A stretch of 64,000 nt of DNA from Siphonodentalium dalli (GCA_032622095.1 CP136062.1:159024875-159088874); one strand, 5' to 3'. Positions 10,826-24,200 are shown, counted from the stretch's first letter. Numbers and translations are program-made. The notes: generated from the letters alone by a model not told the origin.

Positions 10826-12924
10826 ATGACACGCACACTAAACTCAGGCTTGCATACTGTAGATGGATTTCAGATCAAAATAAAAGCAATATAAGAAATA
10901 TTAAATATAAAAATAATGTAGTTGGGGTGTGTTTTATTGAGAGACTAGCTCTCTTTGGGAGACTTAATTCAGTGGCATAAGGGCCTGCAGCACCATTGAT
11001 ATTTATTTATTTTTTTAGATTGAACTCCTTGCTAAATTTAACAAAAAAACAAACAAATGAAAATTATAGTAATTTTTAAATAAAAATATTTTACCAGTGG
11101 CTGGATATATTTGTTTTTAAATAAAAATTTGGATAATCTAATATCGTTATAACATCCGCCGAGTTACCATACAAAATCGGTCCAGAGATCTGGGAGAAAA
11201 AACAGCCAGATTTCTTTCATATACTGTATTGAGGGGTAACGTGCTGTGGCTGTTGCAGCACATTTAGTGCGAACGCGGTTCATTATAACATAATAAAACA
11301 CACCTAAACTACTAGTCCCAGTTTCCTTTGACATAAACCAGCTAGTGAAATCAGTTGGGATAATGCTGTTTTAAGTCAGGGAAGATGTATATGTCTTTCT
11401 ATAATAGACTTTACGGCCATATCCAGTGGCGGGATTTTTTTGGCCATTTTAATCGATTTTATCCTACAAATCAATACATGATGAATGATGATACAGTAAT
11501 GCTCTAAGTGACGAAAAAATATATTTAAAATATGCTGCTGGGACATATGCATACTGGTATATGAGAGGTCATTTCTCACTGGAACAAAAAGTGGCACATT
11601 GGAAAAGATGTCTCCTAAGTCCTACAGTAATGCTCTAATTAATCGACCCCTTAACCACAGCAGAATTATGGGTAACTTTTCAGGATTTAATGGAAATATG
11701 GCTTGTTGCCATTCATCGGAAAGCTCTCGCCATACAGCAAACAATAGGGCACACACATAACTAACTTAACAGGGAACATTATTATCCTGAATTGTAAATA
11801 TTCTGAATATGAAATCTGAGATTCGGCAAACCAGTCCATAGTTCATGAACATATACACATTTGAGACAGAACATAACATGTATAAAAATATATATAAATA
11901 CATATATACATGTACGCATACAATGTTATTAATATACCCATGTGTGTGTGAGCTGTGTACAAATGTTGACCCCACCCCCACTATTCAATCGATGTTGTCA
12001 GATATTGTTCTGTGTATGAATTAATAATATAATAAAAAAAATTAAAACAACATTGTGATGAAAATTTAATATTTTTCACATTTACATTACTACTTTCAGT
12101 TGCCAGTTCAGAACAAATATAATGTTTTATGAAATAATCAAGTTTACTGTTTCAATTGGACATATTATTACAGCTATTGGAGATTTTTGGTGAGCGGGTG
12201 AACAACGCTAAACCCTGCTATAAAAAGACAGATACACATCTCTTTGATGTATAACACACAGCAATATCCCAACTGATTTCACAAGCTAGTTTACATTGAA
12301 GGCAACTTGGGACGACTAAACTACATTAATTGCTAAAGAGAACTATAGCCCTAGTTCGTTATGAAATATGATATCAATGTTACCCGACTAATCATTATTA
12401 TTCTCATGTCCTTCTGATATTACATTAACCCGACATTAATTGCTTAAATTCCTTGCAACATTCATTCATATCAATCATGAAAAAGGACAGAAATGTTAAC
12501 AGTGACTCCAGAATTTGAATTATTGCAGAGAATGGTAATCACCAATTCAGTTGCATAAAATTCTTCCAGAAATTGTCATAAATAGTTATATCACATGAAA
12601 CCTCTATTATATCATTAAAAAAGCCATTGCGTATTTCTTTATCTTTCACTAGTTATGAATAGGCATGTGCTTCAACTTGGCATCGCGCCAACAAAATGAC
12701 TGCGAGTCATTACATTGATTGGCGTGAATTAATACTATTTTGAAAAGCCGCTCATGACACCAACATCAGACAATGCAAAATGATAGCTTTGTTCATTAAA
12801 GTTAAATTCTTGTACAACTTTATTGCAGTAACGAAAATAGACACAAAATGTATGCATTTTGCAGCTTCTTTTTATGATTTTGATTTGTTAAAAATGTATA
12901 AAGCTTTATTTTTTTTCATGTGAT
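10826..12924. other. No gene; partial MITE and AT-rich DNA
   Basis: 11520-11735 holds a partial family F MITE ('acagtaatgctctaattaat') joined to the block also seen at 29790-29890 ('agacatcttttccaatgtgc'). Otherwise no splice-coherent coding sequence. Confidence 0.5.
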
Positions 12925-13072
12925 ATACAAGATCTTCGACTCGTTATGTTGGGATATAAGATTTTATGAAACGAGTTTGATAAATTTGATTCACAACTCA
13001 TCTACGACTCGTTGTGAATCATATTTATCAAACTTGTTTCATAAAAACTTATATCCTAACATAACTCTTTGG
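12925..13072. mobile_element. Palindromic MITE (family D), copy 1
   Basis: 'gactcgttatgttgggatat' ... 'gataaatttgattcacaact' and complement, centre near 13000. Same family as 20620-20775. Confidence 0.83.
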
Positions 13073-13824
13073 GAGATCCTCTATATCTATTTAATAATAA
13101 ACACAAATTCATCTCTCACCTTTTATATAGGCTTAGCCTGTTAAATAGAACCGGTGTTATGTAAAAGTTATACAAGAACAAATAAACTCTATATTAAAAT
13201 ATCTCTGACAATTCAAGTGGCATGATTAAGAAATTCAGCTCAATATAAAATATGTGCAATGCAAAGCAATTCATATTTGGCAAAAAATATTTTCATTTGG
13301 CAAAAGTGTTGGCAAGTAACTTTTAAATTCCTCAAGAAAGTTGAAATATATTGGTCAATCAATACCATTCATTTCAGGAAACTCTTAACAATATAATTGT
13401 ATAAGTGGTGTTTCATAAGGTTTAAGGTGCCATTACACGATTAAGCTTGCTTAATTCAGCCTCAAATGGTAACCACAGGGGGTTATGCTGAATGTTCACA
13501 TTACACCATCCAGCAAGCTTTTAAAAGCACTGTTTTATCAGAAAATCTTTCACAACTGTCCATCATAATTAACTGGTCTGTGGTTATATTTACTAACTAG
13601 ACTCCAATATTGTGGACTATACATGTGTCTTTTATCAGATATCGGAGGAATTCTGTTATTTAACTGCTACTTGACATTAATGGGCCATTCATGCTGTATG
13701 GAAAAACAGCTGAGTTCCTTTGGATTCAGCTTGCTCAATTGGTAATAAAAAGTGCTGAGCTGTATGAAATGGCATGGCATTACACGATGCAGCTCGCATC
13801 TTGAGCTTGCTGAATTAAGCAAGC
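13073..13824. other. No gene recognised
   Basis: A short inverted pair (ttacacgattaagcttgctt near 13433 and attaagcaagctta near 13814) may be a decayed foldback element. No coding signature. Confidence 0.45.
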
Positions 13825-14213
13825 TTAACCCTTTACCCAACAAACCGGCCAAAACCGGCCAAATAAAGCTTCAACAGCCTAAAATATCTTCGGTCTGTCT
13901 CAATAGAACCATACAAATATGGATATCATTGGAACCGGCTCCTTGACCACATTGTGATAGTTACAGTTAGCCCTGTGCCAATGCATTCTCTTATATATGC
14001 GAGTCGACCATAGGTCGCCTCGCATATATAAGAGAATGCATTGGCCTAAAAAAAATCTTTTTTTACCATTTTTTCTTACATTCTTTAACAATTTTATAAT
14101 TTTTAATGTGTTAAGCCAATGCATTCTCTTATATATGCGAGGCGACCTATGGTCGACTCGCATATATAAGAGAATGCATTGGCACAGGGCCGTTCTGTTG
14201 GGTAAAGGGTTAA
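13825..14213. mobile_element. Complete family A TTAA element
   Basis: Same termini, two palindromes and internal blocks as 8946-9364, 389 bp from TTAA to TTAA, in the same orientation. Confidence 0.9.
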
Positions 14214-15399
14214 TCTGATAGCATTGGTATCAATGGTGGCGGTATTACTAGTATTTATTATGGTGTGTTTACAAAGATAATCCTATTTTTTATGTGACCT
14301 TCTGATGATGAAGCAACCCTTCTAAAATATAATTGTTTGGTTATTGATTTATTATTGTATGATATTTAAAAGTCATTCAGTGGGCTAGCATCACCAAACT
14401 CATCCTCTGCTGACCTAATTCTGCATGGCCTCATCTGCTATGGGAGAACTACATACAGGTTTAAGTTTCCAGATGGTGATGTGCACCCATAAGGCACCTC
14501 GATTATGCCGTCTGCCAATTTGGGGATATAGAGAAACTAAACTAAAAAAGAAACTCTAAATAAACTAAAAAATTTGATAATAAATATATTTTCCAGAAAA
14601 AAGAGGCCTATTAAGCAGAATGAGGTCTACAGAGGATGAATTGCCTGCAAATAGCGTGTCTGTCATATGCAGAATGAGGTCCCCAGAGGGTGAAATTTAG
14701 TGACGCTATCCCGCATAGCGGGCTAGCATCACTAAATTCACCCTCTGGGGACCTCATTCTGCTTAGGCCTTCAACTGATATGGCAGACCTAGGATCAGAT
14801 TGAAGTTCCCCAGTTGAATTGGTAATGTTCACCCTTTGGGCACCTCAATTATGAATTTTATCTTCTGCAAATTAGGGGATATAGAAACTTCCTAGAAGGG
14901 AAATGTAACTAAAAACAATCTTAATTTGATGCTATAGATACTTCCCAGAAGATGAAGCCTAAGCAGAATGAGGTTTCCAGAGGGTGAATTTGGTGATGCT
15001 AGCCCGCTTTGCGGGATAGCATCACTAAATTCACCCTCTGGAAACCTCATTCTGCAAATGACAGACACGCAATTTGCAGGCTTGGTCAAGAGAGGATGAA
15101 TTTGGTTCCTTGCAACATTCAGTCACATTGGTCGTAAAAAAATATATCAATATTACCCGACTAATTAGATCGTGCCATGAATCTCTACTCTGGCTACATT
15201 TGTAGAGATCATATTCCACCATTTAAAAACCTGGGAATTTTTGTGGTTCTGACTGGAAACTTTATAACATCGAAAACAGGAAATGTTACTCGAAAGTGAC
15301 TATGCCCCCATAATGAAGCAACTCGTGAGCGAATTTATAGCTTGACCTCCAATAATTTGTAATGTTGCATTCCATGAAGTATTTTATATTATTATACCC
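14214..15399. repeat. Cluster of family C hairpins, no gene
   Basis: Hairpins at about 14670-14765 and 14965-15060, with flanking 'gcttaggcct' and 'aatttgcagg' blocks shared with other copies, suggest that the hairpins are parts of a longer decayed element. Confidence 0.65.
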
Positions 15400-16000
15400 A
15401 TCCGACCTTGACCTTTTACAAACTACAATGCAACATATCATGACACACTGTCACCCTTAGGTTAACCATCACGCCTTGTTTCGTTGAAATCATGTGATGT
15501 ACATGAAGTTATGGAGTGGACACATAGGGTAGTGTCTGCTGTCTTAATCGAGATAACGACCTTGTCCTGTGACCTTAACCTTCAACAATTGTAAAAAAAT
15601 GTGTGTGCGACACATCGTCTCCTCATTAAGAACAACTATGCCAAATGTCAACATAATCCAATAAAGCATGATCCAAATGAAGTCTAAGTTTGAAAGCACC
15701 CTGTGACCTTGACCTTTTACAAACCATAATGTCACCCTTAGAAAAACCATCAAGCCTTGTTTCGTTGAAATCATGTGATGTATGCAAAAGTTATGGAAAG
15801 GACATGAAGGGTAGTGTCTGGTGCCTTAATCGAGAGAACGACCTTGTTCTGTGACCTTGACGTTCAACAATTGCTAAAAAAATTGTGTGCGACACATTGT
15901 CTCCTCATTAGGAACTATGGCAAGTTTCAACAGAATCCAATAAACCAACGTGATGCTATGGAGCGGACATGAAAAATCATATGGACAGACAGACAAACAC
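15400..16000. repeat. Diverged tandem repeat with 'gaccttgaccttttacaaac'
   Basis: Units of about 300 bp repeat 'gaccttgaccttttacaaac', 'tgtttcgttgaaatcatgtg' and 'ccttaatcgaga-aacgacct', ending in 'ggacagacagacaaacacta'. Mollusc-type dispersed repeat; no coding. Confidence 0.65.
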
Positions 16001-16089
16001 TATATGGTCCCATAATTTTTACAGGGGTTTATTTTAAAAATTATAAAAATAACAGTTATTTATATTTGTTATTTATACCTGTTTCTTAG

Positions 16090-16330
16090 TAATGTAGTTC
16101 ACAGTAGTGAAGGTCCCAGCTCATTCCATTGAGCTCAGATTATATGATTTAAGCCACTTTTGTGAGTCTATTTTGCGATAAATATGAGATGATTACCTGG
16201 GTGGAAATTTTATGATTGAAAATGATGCAAAGCTAAATTGACTCACAAAAGTCACTTACATTAAGCAATCTTGAGCCAGAACCTTCACCTACTGTGAAAC
16301 ACATGATTAAGGAACAGGTATTGACAATAA
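16090..16330. mobile_element. Foldback element of about 240 bp
   Basis: 'tttcttagtaatgtagttca' and 'agccacttttgtgagtc' at the left pair with 'gactcacaaaagtcactta' and 'tgtgaaacacatgattaagg' at the right. Confidence 0.65.
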
Positions 16331-16677
16331 ATACATTACAAGTGTTATTTTTTCGATGTTAAAGAATCCCCGCCAGATCTTCAATGTTCCAGGTTTTTTA
16401 ACTGGTGGAATATGATCTCTACGAGCGTAATCCTGCTTTGGTCTTCATTAATCATGAAATACGAAATCGCGGTACCCGACTGATCACAAGATTATATCGG
16501 TCAAATCAAGTATTAAGATAACTCGGCATGACTATGTTTCCCTGTTCTATTTGGTCGTTGTCCATCATGAAATACAAAATCGCAGTACCCGACTGATCGC
16601 ATAATTATTTCCATCACATCAAGTATTAAGATAACTCGGCATAACTCTACTATGATTCCCTGTTCTATTTTGGTTTG

Positions 16678-17412
16678 TCATGAAATACACCATTGACGGG
16701 AACCGATACAGATTTTTCCTTCTCCATTGCCAGTTTTTAATGTAAACTAGAGGTGTGACTGTCCCAATGGGACTTAGGATACCCCCCGTGTTTTTAAAAT
16801 GCTAAGATGTTTCACATGTCAGTAAACATTTAGTTAAAATAATAAAATAACAGATTCCCATTGCAGGTGCACAATCCTAACCCCTAACCCTAATCCCATT
16901 CACCAAAAAATGTAGGGATAAAAGCTCAGACAAAATTATGCATGTTGTGAAAATGTTCTAAGTCGAAAAAGAAAAAGGGGGATAACTCCACCAAAAAAAG
17001 TTGTACAGATGTCATAATCGCAGGTGCACATGTTCCCATGGAACTAAATATCTATGCCAAGTTTAAAAGAAATTGACCTAAAAATGTAGGAATAAAAGCT
17101 CGGACAAAATTATACATGTTGCAAAAAAATTCTAAATTGAAAAAGGGGGATAACTCCACCAAGAAAAGTCCGACAGATGTCATAATTGCAGGTGCACAGG
17201 CTCCCATGGTGGTTGATGTCTGTTCCAAGTTTCACGGAATATGATAAAATAATGACTGAGAAAAACTCCAGACGTGTGTCCACGGACAGACAGACAAGAC
17301 GACAGATGGACAAGCTGATTCCAGTATACCTCCCACAACTTAGTTGTGGGGTATAATCACAGCAGTAATAAAAACAAACAGGATGCACATCAGGAGAAAA
17401 TACTAATTGCAT
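16678..17412 (-). pseudogene. Partial exon 10 duplicate split by a mobile element
   Basis: 16678-16748 matches 18030-18110 (tcatgaaata..., then agatttttcctt, ccagtttttaatgtaaa). 17346-17412 matches 18105-18165 (atcacagcag, aaaaacaaacag, atgcac-tcaggagaaaata) and on the minus strand reads YFLLMCILFVFITAVI, close to the functional helix. The roughly 600 bp between them is unrelated to exon 10. Confidence 0.82.
16749..17346. mobile_element. SINE-like or mollusc-type interspersed repeat inserted in the exon 10 duplicate
   Basis: It begins 'agaggtgtgactgtcccaat' and ends 'acaacttagttgtggggtat'. Inside are two copies of 'aaaagggggataactccacc' with 'gacagatgtcataat-gcaggtgcaca' and a 'gacagacagacaagacgaca' tract, motifs common in bivalve dispersed repeats. 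No coding capacity. Confidence 0.7.
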
Positions 17413-17964
17413 ATGGAATGACATTCCTTTCAACAATGAAATAAAGACATTAATTGTCCAAATTCCTTCAGATATATATGTCATCATCGCTCACGGAAAA
17501 CGACATCAATGTTACATCAATTATACTCGACTCATCCAATCATGATTATTTCTATCACATCTTGTATTTAGATAACTCGGCACAACTCTGATTTGGTCGT
17601 CTGTCTTGATACAAGACATCGACGCGACCCGACTGATCACAAGATTATTTCCGTGACATCAAGTATTAAGATAACTTGGCATAACTCTGATTTGGTCGTC
17701 TGTCTTGATACAAGACATCGACGGGAACCCGACTGATCACAAGATTATTTCCGTGACATCAAGTATTAAGATAACTTGGCATAACTCTGATTTGGTCGTC
17801 TGTCTTGATACAAGACATCGACGGGAACCCGACTGATCACAAGATTATTTCCGTGACATCAAGTATTAAGATAACTTGGCATGACGCTGTTCTATTTGGT
17901 CATCGTCCATCATGAAATATGACACTGACAGTACCCGACTAATCACATGATTATTTCTGTCACA

Positions 17965-18217
17965 TCAAGTATTAAGATAACTTGGCATGACTCTGATTCC
18001 CTGTTCTATTTGGTCCTCGTCAGTCATGAAATAAGACATTGATGGGACCCGATTGAGATTTTTCCTTTTGCACGGCCAGCATCGACAGTTTTTAGTGTAA
18101 ATCACAGCAGCTATAAAAACAAACAGAATGCACGTCAGGAGAAAATACTGATTGGAGACACTTGGTGCGGGAGGTAAATGAGCTTTGAATCTGGGGTGAT
18201 ATGCTCTCTCGATGTTC
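17965..18217 (-). CDS. ENTPD4/7: ENTPD4/7-like exon 10 (C-terminal helix and stop)
   Basis: Acceptor attttcag|GAACATC; the first G completes Arg 514 (LPLR). It encodes NIERAYHPRF, a linker, the membrane helix YFLLTCILFVFIAAVIY, a Cys/Lys-rich cytosolic segment (TKNCRCWPCKRKN), and a 30-residue tail ending MPSYLNT-TGA. The helix position and LPLR-x-I start fit ENTPD4/7. The last 95 or so nt are nearly identical to a satellite monomer repeated downstream, so the tail sequence and stop may be recent. Confidence 0.85.
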
Positions 18218-21200
18218 CTGAAAATAGAAAATAAATCTGGGGTGATATGCTTTCTCAATGTCACTAAAAATATAACATAAATGTGGGGTGATATGCTCTC
18301 TCGATGTCACTAAAAATATAACATAAATGTGGGGTGATATGCTCTCTCAATGTCACTAAAAATATAACATAAATCTGGAGTGATATGCTCTCTCAATGTC
18401 ACTAAAAATATAAAATAAATCTGGAGTGATATGCTCTCTCAATGTCACTAAAAATATAACATAAATCTGGAGTGATATGCTCTCTCAATGTCACTAAAAA
18501 TATAACATAAATCTGGAGTGATATGCTCTCTCAATGTCACTAAAAATATAACATAAATCTGGAGTGATATGCTCTCTCAATGTCACTAAAAATATAACAT
18601 AAATGTGGAGTGATATGCTCTCTCGATGTCACTGAAAATATAACATAAATCTGGAGTGATATGCTCTCTTGATGTCATTTAAATAGAAAAAAATTCTCTA
18701 TCAAAAGGTGACTGACTCACAATTATTATAAATTTTTTATTAAAATCTTATAAATAAACATGATGTATCAAAATATTTTAATTTGAGACTTAAAGTGAAG
18801 TGAAACACTCCATTAGGTGATCGAATAGCAACGGAGAATAATCTTGCTCAAAGTAGATATTTTTACGAATATTAATCCAAATTGACAACACACATTGTCA
18901 TTTTTATTGTTTAATTATATGCAGTGACTCTCGATGGTGAAATAATTTGCGTTATTTGATCACCGATAGTTGGGTGCCGAATCGAGAAGTAAATATTTAC
19001 AATTGAGTGTAGTCATTCTTATTGTTTACTTAAATGCAGTGACTCTCGATGGTGAAATAAGTTGCATTATTTTATCACCGATAGTTCGGTGCCGAATCGA
19101 GAAGTAAATATTTACATTGAGCGTAGTTCAGACGATGTTTTATAAATATAGTGGTACGGTTGATTTCTTGAGATTTTCGATGATGTTAGTAGAACACTAT
19201 ATTCCCCCAGTTGGCACAGCACCTGAATACTAACTTATCAGTTTCACGCACCCGAGCAAGTACATAATATGTTTTTAAATATCATGTGTTAATATATTGT
19301 GATCACAGGTACCCTTGTTCATGCAGTAATGTGGTTATTGTAAAATAGACATAGATCTTCTGATTGAGTCTCAAGCATGAGTTGATGAAAAGTAACACAG
19401 CTTAAAACATGATATAAACCAAAACCAAGTTGGGATTTATTGTGTCTATCATTTGCAGAATGAGGTCCCCAGAGTGTGAATTTAGTGACGCTACGCAGCA
19501 TAGCAGGCTAGCATCACTAAATTCACCCTCTGGGAACCTAATTCTGCTTAGGACTCATCTTCTGGGAAGTATCTAGTCTCAAAAAAACATTGTTTTAGTT
19601 ACTTTATCCCTTCTGTAGAGTTTTTATATCCCCTAATTTGCAGAAGATAAAAGCATAATCAAGGTCACTAATGGGTGAACATCATCAACATCAACTGGGA
19701 ACTTTAATCTGTTTCTAGGTCTCCCATAGTAGTTGAGGCCTCAGCAGAATGAGGTTCCCAGAGCGTTTAATCCATTTTGTGATACCCGAAATTGCCATCG
19801 AGATATAATTTTACTGCAATACAATTAATTCTGTTGTTTGAGATACATATTATCTGGGACCAAGCATCCATACACGCATACAAGTACATCTATGTGTATA
19901 ATTCTATTTTAATAAATGAAGGATCATGCCATTTTAAGATTCATTTACTAAATGTTGAGAATGAGTCTTTTGGTTTTCCCTGCCTTTTTAGTTCTCTATC
20001 TGACTGTTCTAAAACTGCTCTGATGGCATATTGTCTGTGTACTACCGAATAATAGTGCAGGCCCAATTATAGTGTAGGGCTGTATTTTTGGCTGGAATTA
20101 ATAATAGTACAGGCAGTTTCAAAATATGTATCATTGCCTAATAAAAGTGCAGGGCTGTATTTTCGGCTGAAATTAATAATAGTGCAGGCAATTTCACTAT
20201 ATGTCTCATTGCCTGATAATAGTGCGGGGTTGTATTTTGGACTGAAATTAAATAATCATGCATGCACTATTATTCGACAGGTGAGAGTAACATTAGCAGA
20301 ATGTAATGCTTCCAGTGTGCAAGGCATGGTACCCTTATAGTGTGCCCAGGACAATGTGGCATCACCCAGTGCTCATTCTGATGTGGGCACCATAAATAGA
20401 TGAGATAATTCTCAATCATCGAGTGTCTCACCTCAGAGGCAGGTATCTTGTTCTGTAAAGCAGCGCCCCTAGCGTCCACTGAGCATCTCTTCCATTAATA
20501 TACTGTGCCGATTTAAACCTTGTGTAATCTTTAGGAAATTTGAATCCATCATGAAGAACAGTTGTCATCCATGCAGCTTTAAAGCATTGTAACCTGGAAT
20601 ATCAGGAATATATAGAGGATCTCCAACGAGTTATGTTGGGATATAAGATTTTATGAAACTCGTATGATAAATTTGATTCACAACGAGTTGTAGACGAGTT
20701 GTGAATCAAATTTATCAGACGAGTTTCATAAAATCTTATATGCCAACATAATGAGTTGAATATCTTGTATATCACATGAACAAACTAGAGCTTTAGTAAG
20801 CCTTTACGTCTTTTTAACAAATCAAAATCCTTAACAGAAACTTAAAAAGGCACAAATTTACATTGTTGGTTGAGAAATGACAGTCGTATACGACAGTATT
20901 GCGTGTTCAAGCTGCTGATGGAAAATATACAGTCCCCTAATTTGCCTCTGTTTTTGTGTCTATTTTCGTTAGTGCAACGAAGTTGGCTTGGAAATTAACC
21001 ATTTTGTATTGTCTGGTGTTGTTGTCATGTGGGGCTTTACGAAATAGTTTCAATCCGCCCGATTCAATTTAAAGTAATTTTGTTGCCGCGATGCCAAGTT
21101 GGCGGGAACCACACGCTTATTCGTCACTAGTTAGAGATAAGGAAATATGTAATGGCTTTTTAAATGATATAATATGGGTTTCATGTGATATATGACTTTT

Positions 21201-24200
21201 CAAGGATTCCACAAGTAATTTCCAAGACCTCACTCAACTTAATAGGCTAATAGTAATAAAATTGATAGTCACATAATTAGGGTTGCCATGATGCATCGCA
21301 TTTTAAAGTTCACGATGCAATGCATTGTACATTGGGAGGGTGCACTGCAATGCAGAAATAATTCATGAATGCCCAGTTAATGGTCAGAGATCCAAACTTT
21401 TTCACTAAAAACTTCCCATCTGGACAGATCTGGGGACTGCATGTATTAGCTGTTATAGTCTACTTCTGATACCTGGCCATGCATTTTGGTAATTTAATTT
21501 GGTCTTGTAATGTACTTCAATGAATATGCTGAGGTGAACACTCATGAGAATATACATATATACTAAAATTTATTAAGTGGTTCATCTAATTTACACAGCC
21601 ATCAGTTGCCAAAAATTTGAATCACGATGTGCATCACATTGTGTTAGTAAAATCGTGATTCGCATCGCGAAGGTCTGAATCATTGCAACCCTACACATAA
21701 TAATAACGTAGTTCAGCGCAAAAATTATAAAAATTATTGTGCCGATAATAAAATCATATCAATATATATATCAGTCTAGGTAATCCCTAAATGATGTACG
21801 GGTAGTACAATGTCACGATTTGTCTTTCTTTATAACAGATTAATTTAATTTATATCCATTACAAAGTTCTCCCTACATTTTCTTGACCTGGGAAGGTATA
21901 ATAACCCATGCTTACTATGGGCAGAAAAAAAATTTGATTTCCAAACAAATTGCCTGAGAATCAAATACGTTTTTTTGTTTGGCCTAAACTTTATTCTTTA
22001 TGCATTATTAACCCTTTACCCAACAGAACGGCCCTGTGCCAATGCATTCTCTTATATATGCGAGTCGACCATAGGTCGCCTCGCATATATAAGAAAATGC
22101 ATTGGCTTAACACATTAAAAATTACAAAATTGTTAAAGAATGTAAGAAAAAATGGTAAAAAAAGATTTTTTTTAGGCCAATGCATTCTCTTATATATGCA
22201 AGGCGACCTATGGTCGACTCGCATATATAAGAGAATGCATTGGCACAGGGCATAACTGTAACTATCACAATGTGGTCAAGGAGCCGGTTCCAATGATATC
22301 CATATTTGTATGGTTCTATTGAGACAGACCGAAGATATTTTAGGCTGTTGAAGCTTTATTTGGCCGGTTTTGGCCGTTTTGTTGGGTAAAGGGTTAATAG
22401 CTCTCAAATAATAAAATTTTGCATGTTAAAACCATTGTTATGTAAACAAATTTGTACTTGTATTATCTTTTCATCATACTTTTGTCTGCTCATTTTTCCT
22501 GAACACCCCTCCAAATGAATAATAGACTATTCCAATATTTACTTTTATGGGTGGGTGAATCCATTTAGTATAAAAAGGGTTAAAGGCATGGATGGCCTTC
22601 ACGGTGGGTATCGCTGTTAAAATAGTCAAATCCGTTAAAACCGCCATAAACAGAAAGAATATTAAAATATAGACAGATTTGTTCTTGTTTCATAAATTTT
22701 GTGTAAATATTATCTTGTTGTCAAGTTTGTACACTGTATTATGTAAACAAAAGCCAGGTTCTGTAATGTTTTTGGCTTTTGTTTACATAACAAAGCATAA
22801 GAACTTGACAATAACATACAATTTATATGATATTTATCATTGGTATAAGAACAAAGTCTGTCTATATTTTAGCATTCTTTCTGTTTAAGGCAGTTTAAAC
22901 GAATGTGACTATTTTAATAACAATACCCACCGTGCCTTTAAATTATGATTGTAGTTACCTGAATCTGCGCTTGTCTGCTTTTGGATAGAGGTTGTCCTTA
23001 TAAGTTATATAAATGCTGCAGCCATGGAAGAATTAAATTATGAATGTAGTTACCTGAATCTGTGCTTGTCCGCTTTTGGGTAGAAGTTGTCCTTATATAA
23101 ATGCTGCAGTCTCATCCAATTCTTTGAACAAAAATCCTGGAAAAAAAATATATATATAAAACCTGTCGTCTGTGTGTGTATCTGTGTGTGTAACTTGGTC
23201 AAGCTTTTGGCACGTCTATAAATTTTCACTGTGATCGGTTAAAGATGGCCTGAGATATAGCACATTTTCCAAGGGTCACGATTGCGAAATTTCCATCACC
23301 GATTACAAGTGATTTGGTATACGAAAGCACGGGTGCAGCTGAGAGTACCAAGAGAACTCTATAGTGAACTATGTCCTGCATAAAAATAGAGTTATGCCAC
23401 TTCCATCAGTAAACCAACGAGACAGTAATGACCAGTAATGACAGGCAGTTCCCTAGTAAGCAAATATTCATAATATCCTCATAAACGAAGGATGGATGAA
23501 CAAAGTCTACAGTTCAACACCCTCCAGTTTTTTTTTAGTATGACTACAAGACTCGTGCCAACCAATTATAGACTTGGTTCTTAATGGAAGCCAACATAAG
23601 TTTTTATTTAATAAATAACTTTTGATTAAGGTTATGCAGTCATAATCTGAAAAGTTTTAAGCCAAATTAAAGAACTGGAACATGCTAGTCAATGAATATT
23701 TAGTTTAAAGATAAGATTAGTTTAACCTGTTCTATACTATATACTCATTGATGAGTAGTCCCCATAGGAAATTTTCAGATAATAAGTTCAACAAATGGTC
23801 ATTTGTTGAACTTATTATCTGAACATATGCCACCCATGAATGAATATGAATCATTCTGCTCTTGTATTATCTGTTTTTGTGTCTAATGTCTACTTCTATT
23901 ACTTGATAACCCCTTTAAATGAATAATTAACCATTCCATTTCATAATTTAATAACTAAAAGTGAGAAACCATTCAGAATAGAGAGGTTAACAACCCCACC
24001 ATGACTGGAGCTTCCTGAAATTTTGAGAAAACCATAGGGAGCCTCGCATATATAAAAGAATACATTGGCCTAACAATATTTACCTTGATCCTTTAAGCCA
24101 GTGTATTCTCTTATATATGTGAGGCTCCCTGTGGGAGAATCGAATATATAAGAGGATGCACTGGCACAAGATCTTTAATGCTGCATCAGTGCAATTCCCA

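Larger units (their letters stand above)
16430..17964 (-). repeat. Satellite related to the exon 10 coding tail
   Basis: Units of about 112-119 bp contain 'tcaagtattaagataact', 'ggcat', 'ctgttctatttggtc', 'tcatgaaatacg' and 'acccgactgatcac'. Copies lie at about 16440-16680 and 17520-17960; three consecutive units (17600-17880) are almost identical. On the minus strand most units contain the codons for MPSYLNT-stop or a close variant, as in exon 10. A mobile element (about 16749-17346) separates the blocks. Looser relatives lie near 12363 and 15134. Confidence 0.85.

Noticed and set aside
13997-14218. Recurrent 'MRVDHRSPRIYKRMHW' peptide as a conserved small protein
   Set aside because: It is the translation of the family A palindrome and reads almost the same on both strands, so it is an artefact.
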